A stretch of DNA of 6,223 nucleotides from Kosmotogaceae bacterium UBA1373 (GTDB lineage: Bacteria; Thermotogota; Thermotogae; Petrotogales; Kosmotogaceae). The notes beneath the pieces were generated by a model that worked only from the letters and a program-made list of their open reading frames with translations, searched no databases and was not told where the DNA came from. Positions 1 to 6,071 of this stretch are shown here, piece by piece. The stretch's first letter is position 1, and every line of letters begins with the position of its first letter. The translations under genes were made by a program, and so were the position numbers. The stretch covers positions 5,909-12,131 of the forward strand of contig DBRH01000004.1 of the NCBI GenBank assembly GCA_002305955.1, written 5' to 3'.

Positions 1-263
1 TCTACAAGGGTACTCACAAGAATCGTCTCTCCGCTCTCCCAACAGAATAGTGTGTAGACTACTTCGAATTTTTCATCGTTCAACCTATCTATACCGGTGA
101 TAAGCGAGAGGTGCGTGAAACCTTTCTGCCTTAATAGTCCCAGAACGGACAGCAATCCAGAGGATTTTATATTTACAGAAAATTGTCTCTTAGTTATCTC
201 CGAAAAGGTGAATTGGCCCGCCATCAACATGATTTCATTCAATTTATCATTCATGGAACTCAT
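1..263 (-). CDS. mbxK: NuoC / 30 kDa-type subunit (MbxK/MbhK-like), partial, 3' end cut by window
   Basis: This is the N-terminal 87 residues of a protein resembling the NuoC (complex I 30 kDa) family. It is a soluble, cytoplasm-facing subunit that packs against the NuoB- and NuoD-like subunits and helps hold the catalytic module together. I translated it by hand on the minus strand. The recognisable part is residues 48-73, GFTHLSLITGIDR followed by FEVVYTLF, which matches the NuoC pattern of a helix leading into LxxxTxxDR and then FEVVYxLx. A WESGE stretch follows, and the frame is open to the window edge. I chose ATG at 263-261 because GGGGAGGTG lies 10 nt upstream. A second in-frame ATG at 254-252 sits 19 nt from that site and is less likely. 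The gene overlaps the end of the NuoB-type gene by 17 nt, so translation is probably coupled. It is almost certainly followed by the large catalytic subunit outside the window. Whether it is MbxK, MbhK or a NuoC cannot be told from this fragment alone. Confidence 0.85.
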   Translation of the reverse strand, partial: MSSMNDKLNEIMLMAGQFTFSEITKRQFSVNIKSSGLLSVLGLLRQKGFTHLSLITGIDRLNDEKFEVVYTLFCWESGETILVSTLV

Positions 264-786
264 CGTGGATGTACACCTCCCCGAGAGCATCTATTTGATT
301 TTTTCTGTACCATTCGTAGTTCGCTTCGTAATCCTTCCAACCCGTCGCCTCTCCTTGGTCGATTTTATCCATCAAATTTTTAAAACCATTTACAATTGCC
401 TCTGGTCTGGGCATACAGCCGGCCAAATATAGATCTACGGGTACGTAAAGATCGAGCCTGTTGATCGTCGCGTAAGAGTCATAGTAGATGCCGCCGTTGA
501 TGGTGCAGGAACCGAACCCGACTATGTATTTTGGAGCCTGCATCTGCTCGTAGGAGTATATGACTCTGCGCAGGGTCTTGGTGCTGAGGTATCCCGTTAC
601 GAGGAGTATATCGGCCTGACGCGGTGTCGCCATCGGTCCTATACCAAACCTCTCCATATCGAAGCGGGCTGTCATTGTCGGTGGTAGTTCTATGGCACCG
701 CAACCGGTACAGTAATAAAGCATCCAAAGCGATCTTGCCCTCAGCATATTCGCCACTCTTTCCCACGCGGTCTGCTCGTTGTTCAT
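247..786 (-). CDS. mbxJ: NuoB-type FeS subunit (MbxJ/MbhJ-like, [NiFe]-hydrogenase small-subunit relative)
   Basis: A 179-residue soluble subunit of the NuoB / group 4 hydrogenase small-subunit family. It carries the single [4Fe-4S] cluster closest to the active site and passes electrons from the ferredoxin-like subunit to the large subunit. All four expected cysteines are present: C26 and C29 in YYCTGCGAIE, C94 in GFGSCTINGG, and C124 in LAGCMPRPEA. The last two motifs are classic NuoB signatures. The first pair is spaced CxxC as in hydrogenase small subunits, not the adjacent CC of true complex I. There is no twin-arginine signal and no membrane segment, as expected of a cytoplasmic subunit. 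The open frame extends 22 codons further upstream, but into the end of the NuoH-type gene. The start at ATG 786-784 is preferred because GGGGAGG lies 8 nt upstream and the family begins about here. Its ATG overlaps the preceding stop by one base (TAATG), a coupled junction. Confidence 0.93.
   Translation of the reverse strand: MNNEQTAWERVANMLRARSLWMLYYCTGCGAIELPPTMTARFDMERFGIGPMATPRQADILLVTGYLSTKTLRRVIYSYEQMQAPKYIVGFGSCTINGGIYYDSYATINRLDLYVPVDLYLAGCMPRPEAIVNGFKNLMDKIDQGEATGWKDYEANYEWYRKNQIDALGEVYIHDEFHE
274..282 (-). promoter_or_regulatory. Ribosome binding site deciding the NuoC-type start
   Basis: GGGGAGGTG on the minus strand, inside the end of the NuoB-type gene. It lies 10 nt before ATG 263-261 and 19 nt before the next in-frame ATG (254-252). 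It also lies 23 nt from ATG 250-248, which runs into a stop after three codons. It therefore favours the start at 263. Confidence 0.75.
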
Positions 787-1688
787 TAAACTCGCCTCCC
801 CATTATGAAAACGACAATAACCACTTGAATGAAGGATAGTATGAGTGGCCATTTCCAGTAGAATTTGACTGCCTGTTCGACCCTGAAACGCGGCATAATG
901 GACGAGATGATAACGGCAAGAAAGTAAACCAGGAAGAACTTCAAAAGAAATTCCCAGATAGTCTTTCCGCCACCCAGAAAAAGGTTGACGAAAAGCCCAA
1001 TCTCTATAAAGGTCCCGAAAGCGTGCTGGGTCATGAGCAATCCCAGGTATTTCCCGCTGTACTCTACAAGTGGTCCGGAAGCTATCTCGGCAGGTGCAAT
1101 AAATGTATCGAAAGGCTTCTTGCCAAGCATGCCCATCAGAGATACGAAGCCAACAACTGCCCCGATAGGCATGATCAAGACGTTGTAGGTTCCTCCGGAA
1201 TTCTGCAGTACTGCCAGCTCAGATAGGGACGAGGTTCTGAAATGGAAGAAGACACCCAACAACACTATCATGAAGGGGAGCTCGTATCCCAGCATCTGTG
1301 TTAATGCCCTGCCTATCCCGATTGAGGCGTTGGGATTTCCCGAGCCTACGGCCGACATCGCCATTCCCAGTAGACCTATAGCCAGCAGATAGATAATAAC
1401 GAAGACGTTGTCAAGACCAGGGAAGACGACGAGATTTCCTGCCGGTATGAAAAGTACGGTGGCTATTGTGCCACCCAGGGCCATAAGGACTCCAAAATCA
1501 AATATGAAACCATGAGAGATCGAATGTTTTGTAAGACTCTTGAAGATATCTATGAAGTTCTGCCAGAATGGAGGACCGCACCTTCTATGTATTCTAGCCT
1601 CGATCTTCCTCGCGATTCCTTCGAGAGTTACAGTATAGGCGAAGGCCAATATGAGCAGTGCGATTGCAGATAGAATAGTTATAATCAT
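786..1688 (-). CDS. mbxM: NuoH-type membrane subunit (MbxM/MbhM-like)
   Basis: A 300-residue integral membrane protein of the NuoH / HyfC / MbhM family. It anchors the FeS and catalytic subunits to the membrane and forms the link to the antiporter module. The sequence has about eight hydrophobic segments. After the first helix comes ARKIEARIHRRCGPP (about 26-40), the counterpart of the NuoH ERRxxAxxQxRxGP loop. GYELPF (134-139) and FDTFIAPAEIASG with VEYSG (193-212) are the conserved acidic loop motifs of the family (E136, E201, E209). EQAVKFYWKWPL (271-282) matches the C-terminal NuoH motif. A GTG start at 1706 would give 306 residues, but GAGGTG at 1695-1700 is 6 nt before the ATG at 1688-1686, so the shorter form is preferred. 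The upstream stop lies inside that binding site. Its place between the second antiporter gene and the NuoB-type gene is typical of mbx rather than mbh operons. Confidence 0.93.
   Translation of the reverse strand: MIITILSAIALLILAFAYTVTLEGIARKIEARIHRRCGPPFWQNFIDIFKSLTKHSISHGFIFDFGVLMALGGTIATVLFIPAGNLVVFPGLDNVFVIIYLLAIGLLGMAMSAVGSGNPNASIGIGRALTQMLGYELPFMIVLLGVFFHFRTSSLSELAVLQNSGGTYNVLIMPIGAVVGFVSLMGMLGKKPFDTFIAPAEIASGPLVEYSGKYLGLLMTQHAFGTFIEIGLFVNLFLGGGKTIWEFLLKFFLVYFLAVIISSIMPRFRVEQAVKFYWKWPLILSFIQVVIVVFIMGRRV
795..801 (-). promoter_or_regulatory. Ribosome binding site of the NuoB-type gene
   Basis: GGGGAGG on the minus strand, 8 nt before ATG 786-784 and within the last codons of the NuoH-type gene. 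It is the reason to reject the longer open frame reaching 852 and to start the NuoB-type protein at MNNEQ. Confidence 0.8.
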
Positions 1689-1693
1689 ACCGA

Positions 1694-3526
1694 TCACCTC
1701 AACCACCAGAAGGTCCCGATAATGGCGACCATCGCGAGACCTATGTACAGCTGGGGATTGGCCGGATAAAAGATCGCCTTCAGCAGCGCTCCCAGTTCCT
1801 TGATTTTATCCGATAGAGAAGAAAGCCAGTCCTCCATCGATGGCCATTTTTCGAACAACCTGTCGAAGGGTCTGTACATCCTGTACGAGAAATGGTATAA
1901 CTCGCTCGTGTATAGAAAATCTCCTGCCGTATAGTTGTCCATCAGATCTACCTGTCTGGCTTTCTTCGCCCTCATGAATATGAAGAGTGATATGAAAAAT
2001 CCAATAGCGAAAACGGTCGTAACCAATATCGAATCCCATTCGCCAGTGAGCGCTACGATCCTGGAAAAGGTAACCTCTACCGCGTTGATTCCGACCGAAG
2101 CCGTAACGGCGTTAATAGTCTTAATGGCGTTACTGGGCAGCATCCCCCAGAAAACCGTCAACAGTGTGAGGATTGCCATCGGGACAACCATCACGAGCGG
2201 TACTTCCTTTAAATTTCTATGCTGGGGCTTCAATTGACCTAGAAAGATCCCGGCCAATGGTTTGAAGACGTACATGAACGAACCTATACTTCCAAAGAAG
2301 GCTGCAAAGGCCAGAAAGGGGAGACCGTTCTGAACGAGTTGCTGGTATATAAGCCACTTTGATACGAAACCACTGGTGGGTGGAATCCCCGCTACAGAGA
2401 TAATTGCCACCAGGTAAGTGGCAAAGGTTACAGGCATTTTGAGTATCAGGCCACCCATTTCGTGCATTTTCGTTGTACCAGTTCTATAGGCTACGGCGGC
2501 TATAGCCATGAACATAGCTGCCGAGGCCATGGCATGATTGAGAACGTGCATCAAGCCTCCTGCTGTGGCGTATGTGCCCCCGATCGAGAGTGCCATCACT
2601 ATATAACCGGAATTGCTTACGGTTGAAAAGGCTATCAGTTCCTTTGCGTCCTCCATCCTTATTGCCATAACCGTTCCCACTACAATGGATATCCCTCCCA
2701 GGAGGGCGAAAGTGTAATTCACCATGGGTATTCCGTTGAAAACGGGAAGCTGGCTGAAAATCCTGAAAGATGGCAAGGCTGCGGTGATCGTGAACAGCAA
2801 AAAAGCGCCTATCTTGGTGAGGGCACCGGAGAGTATGGGGCTAAATTCATCAGGAGCCGAAGAGTGAGAACCTCTGAGCCAGATATGCAGTGGAAAGACT
2901 CCCATCTTTGCCAGAACCATCACGCCCAGGGAAATTAAGATAACCAATTGTACCTCAACAGTCGCACTTTCGATTCTCGTGGCAACGGTCGAGAAGTCTA
3001 TCGAGCCTAATTTATCGAGCATATAAAAGATCGCAAAAAGCATCGAATAAGTACCTATCGAGGCTATTGTGACGTATTTTATAGCCTCTCTTGGCGATTT
3101 CTCCTTGTCCTGAATTATAAGGATGAGTGAAGCCCATGTCGAAATCTCCCAGAAGATCATTAATGTAAGGAAATCTTGTGAAAAAACCGCTCCAAGCGTA
3201 CCGGCCGAGACAAGAGCGAGCAGAAAAATCTTCACCGGACTCTTCTTCAGTGGAAACATGAAGATTGCACTCATGGATATTATGAGTAGCACGATAGAGG
3301 CAAAAAACCAGTTGGTTGGAGTGATGCCGAAGTTAAAATTCAGCCTCTCGGTGATTCCGATCACTTCGTACGAAACGTTACTTCTTCCGGTGAAAAAAAC
3401 GTAAATGAACGAAAAGACCTGAAGCGCAGCATAAGCTCCGTAGGCGATCTTTGTATTGAACTTCGCCAAAAGGTATAAGATCGGTGCAGCCAGCAACGAA
3501 GCCACCAGTAGGGTCAGGATGCTCAT
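1694..3526 (-). CDS. mbxH': NuoL/MrpA-type antiporter subunit with C-terminal extension (second antiporter, MbxH'-like)
   Basis: A 610-residue polytopic membrane protein of the NuoL/MrpA/MrpD proton-translocating family (proton_antipo_M). It is a likely ion-pumping subunit of the complex. Key polar residues are E127 in FWEIS, K207 and H214 in AKMGVFPLHIW, H221, K238 in GALTKIGAF, H331 in LNHAM, and K390 in GFVSK. These match the conserved channel residues of the family. The usual lysine four residues after the helix-12-region histidine is S335 here. Residues 1 to about 520 form the antiporter core. Residues 527-590 are hydrophilic to amphipathic (tyrosine-rich, then EDWLSSLSDKIKELG), and a last hydrophobic segment at 593-609 closes the protein. 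This tail resembles the lateral helix plus anchor that NuoL has, and that MbhI supplies separately in Mbh. The gene starts directly after the previous stop (TGAATG), with GGAGGGG 5 nt upstream of ATG. The assignment as MbxH' rests on order and this tail; a generic name is NADH-quinone oxidoreductase subunit L-like. Confidence 0.9.
   Translation of the reverse strand: MSILTLLVASLLAAPILYLLAKFNTKIAYGAYAALQVFSFIYVFFTGRSNVSYEVIGITERLNFNFGITPTNWFFASIVLLIISMSAIFMFPLKKSPVKIFLLALVSAGTLGAVFSQDFLTLMIFWEISTWASLILIIQDKEKSPREAIKYVTIASIGTYSMLFAIFYMLDKLGSIDFSTVATRIESATVEVQLVILISLGVMVLAKMGVFPLHIWLRGSHSSAPDEFSPILSGALTKIGAFLLFTITAALPSFRIFSQLPVFNGIPMVNYTFALLGGISIVVGTVMAIRMEDAKELIAFSTVSNSGYIVMALSIGGTYATAGGLMHVLNHAMASAAMFMAIAAVAYRTGTTKMHEMGGLILKMPVTFATYLVAIISVAGIPPTSGFVSKWLIYQQLVQNGLPFLAFAAFFGSIGSFMYVFKPLAGIFLGQLKPQHRNLKEVPLVMVVPMAILTLLTVFWGMLPSNAIKTINAVTASVGINAVEVTFSRIVALTGEWDSILVTTVFAIGFFISLFIFMRAKKARQVDLMDNYTAGDFLYTSELYHFSYRMYRPFDRLFEKWPSMEDWLSSLSDKIKELGALLKAIFYPANPQLYIGLAMVAIIGTFWWLR
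1695..1700 (-). promoter_or_regulatory. Ribosome binding site of the NuoH-type gene
   Basis: GAGGTG on the minus strand, 6 nt before ATG 1688-1686. It overlaps the stop codon of the preceding gene (TGA at 1696-1694). It favours this ATG over the GTG at 1706, which would place the site inside the coding region. Confidence 0.7.
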
Positions 3527-4969
3527 TCATACCCCTCCAATCAGATTTTTTCCCAGTGTGATGATCGCATCGACCATAGCGTTGCCCGCTTTGCTGAACG
3601 TCATCAAAGTCTCATATGAGCTTGAGCCCAGAAACACGAGAATCGCTGCAAGAACGACGCCTATGGCCATTAACTCCAGCGGAAGAGAAAGCCTTGCCCT
3701 CTCCTCTCCTTGATAAGGTCTATAAAGGGCGAAAATCCATCTGAAGTAGTAAGTTATCTCTATAACCGCGGCCAGCAAGATCACGATCGGAACTACGAGC
3801 AACGATTCGAAGCTCGAGGAGATCGCAAGAAGCTTCGCTCTGAACCCAAAAAAGAGGGGCATTCCCGATATCGAAAGAGCCGATACTGTAAAAATCAACC
3901 CGACAACGGGTGCCATCCTTCCCAGGCCGTAAAGGCTTTCCAGGTCATCAGCACCCAGTTCTTCGGTAGTATAGCTGTCCACCGAGAAGAGAACGAATTT
4001 GGCGAGGGCATTGTTTATAATCAACATAACGCTTGCCGTCAACGCCTCGACAGTTCCTATACCTACCAGAAAGATTGCAAGACCCGATTGGGCAATACTC
4101 GAATAGGCGAGTGTTGATCTCAAATTTCTTTGTTTGAAGGCGATGACTTCTCCGATCAGAACCGTCGCAACACCCAGAACGATTACCAGATCTAGAGCAC
4201 GCCGGTCACCCACCGCCAATATAACCCTGCTGAAGGTTGAGATCATGGCGACAGGATAAACTGAAGCGAGAACCAGAGTGGCCATATTCGATGATTTCGT
4301 AAAAACTCCCGGTACCCAGCCGTTGAAAGGTACCAACTTCGACTCAACTCCCAGGCCCGCTATCATAAGCAAAGAGGATACGAGCATAACATCGCCGTTC
4401 AACAGACCATCTGAAACCTTTGTAGCTATCGCTGAGATATTGAGAGTGCCCGCGGCGGCATAAAGCACGGCAACTCCGAGAAGATACAGCAGCGAACCTA
4501 CTGAACCGAGCAATAGATACTTGAAAGCGGCGACCTTACTCTCTCCTTTCTTGCCCGTCATGGCTAATAGGTAGGCGGCGACTCCGGCAATTTCGAGAAA
4601 AACAAAGAGATTGAAGAGATCGTTTGTGAGAAGAATTCCATTCAGCGAGGCTAACGAAATCGTATAGACGACCGAAAACTTTTCCGAAGCTCTCTTCTTA
4701 CTGAAGTGTATGATAACTGCGAAAAAGAAAAGAATGTTTGCCACAGGAAGGAGTATTCTCGTCGCGTCAGTCACGATCAGATCGATGCCGAAAGGGGGTC
4801 TCCAGCCACCGATAGAGTAGCTCACGGTGCCTGAAGAGAAAGAGAGAAAGATGCCGGCGACTGCATTGAAGATAGCAGATAGAATAAGCAGCCAGTTTGA
4901 TATCTTATTTGCGAAAGTGCTGATAAAAGCCAGTGCTAAAGGTACGGCTATGAGCCAGACGGGATTCAT
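3527..4969 (-). CDS. mbxH: MrpD/NuoN-type Na+/H+ antiporter subunit (MbxH/MbhH-like)
   Basis: A 480-residue polytopic membrane protein of the proton_antipo_M family, with the length expected for MrpD or NuoN. It is the first of two antiporter-like subunits and probably moves H+ or Na+ when ferredoxin is oxidised. Conserved features seen are E126 in LFVFLEIAG, K211 in VESKLVPFNGWVP, K324 in NNALAKFVLF, and K379 in FGFRAKLLAI. Compared with its downstream paralogue, several polar positions differ: N216 where the family usually has the PLH histidine, P239 near the usual TK lysine, and N320 in place of the usual histidine before K324. It begins at ATG 4969-4967 with GAGGAGGTG 7 nt upstream and overlaps the MrpC-type gene by 4 nt (ATGA). 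The last residues abut the next start with no gap. MbhH or MrpD are equally fair names. Confidence 0.92.
   Translation of the reverse strand: MNPVWLIAVPLALAFISTFANKISNWLLILSAIFNAVAGIFLSFSSGTVSYSIGGWRPPFGIDLIVTDATRILLPVANILFFFAVIIHFSKKRASEKFSVVYTISLASLNGILLTNDLFNLFVFLEIAGVAAYLLAMTGKKGESKVAAFKYLLLGSVGSLLYLLGVAVLYAAAGTLNISAIATKVSDGLLNGDVMLVSSLLMIAGLGVESKLVPFNGWVPGVFTKSSNMATLVLASVYPVAMISTFSRVILAVGDRRALDLVIVLGVATVLIGEVIAFKQRNLRSTLAYSSIAQSGLAIFLVGIGTVEALTASVMLIINNALAKFVLFSVDSYTTEELGADDLESLYGLGRMAPVVGLIFTVSALSISGMPLFFGFRAKLLAISSSFESLLVVPIVILLAAVIEITYYFRWIFALYRPYQGEERARLSLPLELMAIGVVLAAILVFLGSSSYETLMTFSKAGNAMVDAIITLGKNLIGGV
3532..3538 (-). promoter_or_regulatory. Ribosome binding site of the second antiporter gene
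   Basis: GGAGGGG on the minus strand, 5 nt before ATG 3526-3524, in the last codons of the MrpD-type gene. The nearby ATG at 3530 is in another frame and is not this gene's start. Confidence 0.75.
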
Positions 4970-5316
4970 TCTTCAGCACCTCCTCGTTCTGTCAGTTCAT
5001 CGATATCTATCGTTCCCTTAGAATGGCTTATAGTAACTATTATGGCAAGTGCCAGAGCAGTAATACCCACACCGATCACTATGGATGTCAGAACGAGTGC
5101 CTGAGGAAGAGGGTCGACAAAGAGCAGCGTCGATGAATTGTTCTCAGATGACAGTATAGGGACTACCCCTTTTTCTATATAGCCTATTGAGACTATAAAG
5201 AGATTTACACCTATCTCGGCGATGTTCAGAGATACTATCAGCTTCACAAGATTCTTCTGCGAAAGGAGGCCGTAGATACCTATGGCCGTCAGCAACAAAG
5301 AGAAGTACTGGATCAT
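4966..5316 (-). CDS. mbxG: MrpC/MnhC (NuoK-like) antiporter subunit (MbxG/MbhG-like)
   Basis: A 116-residue membrane protein of the NuoK/MnhC family, with the usual three transmembrane helices at roughly 3-19, 25-46 and 72-96. It is a small antiporter-module subunit that sits between the MrpB-like and MrpD-like proteins. The second helix holds NLVKLIVSLNIAEIGVNLF, the counterpart of the NuoK helix with its conserved glutamate (E34 here). The third begins DPLPQALVLTSIVIGVGITA, the signature of MrpC proteins. The C-terminal 18 residues are charged (DIDELTERGGAEE) and cytoplasmic-like. It starts at ATG 5316-5314, overlapping the previous stop by 4 nt (ATGA), with GGAAGGGGG 9 nt upstream. The family assignment is firm. 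The Mbx naming comes from context. Confidence 0.93.
   Translation of the reverse strand: MIQYFSLLLTAIGIYGLLSQKNLVKLIVSLNIAEIGVNLFIVSIGYIEKGVVPILSSENNSSTLLFVDPLPQALVLTSIVIGVGITALALAIIVTISHSKGTIDIDELTERGGAEE
4977..4985 (-). promoter_or_regulatory. Ribosome binding site of the MrpD-type gene
   Basis: GAGGAGGTG on the minus strand, 7 nt before ATG 4969-4967. It is among the strongest binding sites in the window and lies inside the end of the MrpC-type gene. Confidence 0.8.
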
Positions 5317-6071
5317 ATATTATCGCCCCCTTCCGAAACGAAATCATCCACAATTCCCGAAAGCTCTGCCCCAACTTTCAATCCTATAAGAGAATAGACG
5401 ATTGGGATCAGACCAGCGCTGAAAAGATTTCCAACAACCCCGGTCGGGAGAAAGTTCTGCAGAAACGAACCGGAGATCAACAAGCCCCCAATCCCCAGCA
5501 GAACATAAGCTAGTCCCATAGAACCTTCCAGGACTTTTAGCATAGCCGGAGCACGCCTCTCATCATCGACCATCACAAGAAGCAGAAAGGCAGCTGCTAT
5601 AATCGCTCCGCCCGGGAATCCGCCACCGGGAGTTAAATGGCCGTGTGTGAAAACGTAAACCCCGAGTATCAGCAGGAGAGGAGAAACGATTTTAGCCGCT
5701 GTTTTTACGATAGGGCTGGCTTTGATTGGACTTAGAAGACGTTTTTTGTCTCCACCCAGTAGAAGACCAACGCCGGTTGCCGAGAGGAACAAAACCGTAA
5801 CTTCGCCCATCGTATCGAAGGACCTGTAATTAACGACGATCGAAGTGACGAAGTTGGCCGAACCGGTTTCCGCATCGGTGGTTGAACCGAACTTCACTTC
5901 TTTCAAAGTATCGTTTACAGATTTAGTAACGTAGCTATGAGAGTTTCTTTCCGATAGATCAAACTCTCCGTACCGGGGTATTCCCGAAACGGTCTGTGAA
6001 TCGGTATTGAGTACAGTGCTCATCGTGAAGAAGAAGAGGAGAGCGATGATCCCGGCAATAATCCTTTTCAT
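5313..6071 (-). CDS. mbxF: Fused MbhE-type + MrpB/MnhB-type antiporter subunit (MbxE/F-like)
   Basis: A 252-residue membrane protein that joins two units which are separate genes in archaeal mbh operons. Residues 1-106 resemble MbhE, equivalent to the extreme C-terminus of MrpA: a first hydrophobic segment at 3-20, a hydrophilic extracytoplasmic stretch at 21-70, then TGSANFVTSIVVNYRSFDT with E90 in MGEVTVLFL, the signature of this family. Residues 118-245 are an MnhB/MrpB domain with about four helices and the signature HGHLTPGGGFPGG at 143-155. Both parts belong to the ion-translocating arm next to MrpD-type subunits. ATG 6071-6069 overlaps the previous stop by 4 nt. The ribosome binding site is weak (AAGAGAGA at 6081-6088), so its translation probably depends on coupling to the gene before. 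The reading frame is continuous, with no stop or slip between the two domains. Confidence 0.88.
   Translation of the reverse strand: MKRIIAGIIALLFFFTMSTVLNTDSQTVSGIPRYGEFDLSERNSHSYVTKSVNDTLKEVKFGSTTDAETGSANFVTSIVVNYRSFDTMGEVTVLFLSATGVGLLLGGDKKRLLSPIKASPIVKTAAKIVSPLLLILGVYVFTHGHLTPGGGFPGGAIIAAAFLLLVMVDDERRAPAMLKVLEGSMGLAYVLLGIGGLLISGSFLQNFLPTGVVGNLFSAGLIPIVYSLIGLKVGAELSGIVDDFVSEGGDNI
5326..5334 (-). promoter_or_regulatory. Ribosome binding site of the MrpC-type gene
   Basis: GGAAGGGGG on the minus strand, 9 nt before ATG 5316-5314, inside the end of the fused E/F gene. It supports the annotated start. Confidence 0.6.

Noticed and set aside
239..250. ATGA-type start at 250 for the gene after the NuoB-type gene
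   Set aside because: This frame reads ATG ATA AAT TGA and ends at once. The NuoC-type protein is in the frame opened by ATG 263.
97..432. 111-residue plus-strand open frame across the NuoC-type and NuoB-type genes
   Set aside because: It lies antisense to two well-supported genes, shows no recognisable motif and has no clear ribosome binding site. It is a shadow frame.
787..852. 22-codon upstream extension of the NuoB-type frame, starting MATHTILHSS
   Set aside because: It lies wholly inside the NuoH-type gene. A GGGGAGG site 8 nt before ATG 786 and family length support the shorter protein.
1689..1706. GTG start at 1706 for the NuoH-type gene
   Set aside because: It would place the best ribosome binding site (1695-1700) inside the gene. 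The ATG at 1688 is well spaced from that site.
3710..4117. 135-residue plus-strand open frame antisense to the MrpD-type gene
   Set aside because: It is the longest antisense frame, but its composition (rich in R, Q, S, H and scattered C) is that of a shadow frame. No motif is seen and the opposite strand codes a conserved protein.
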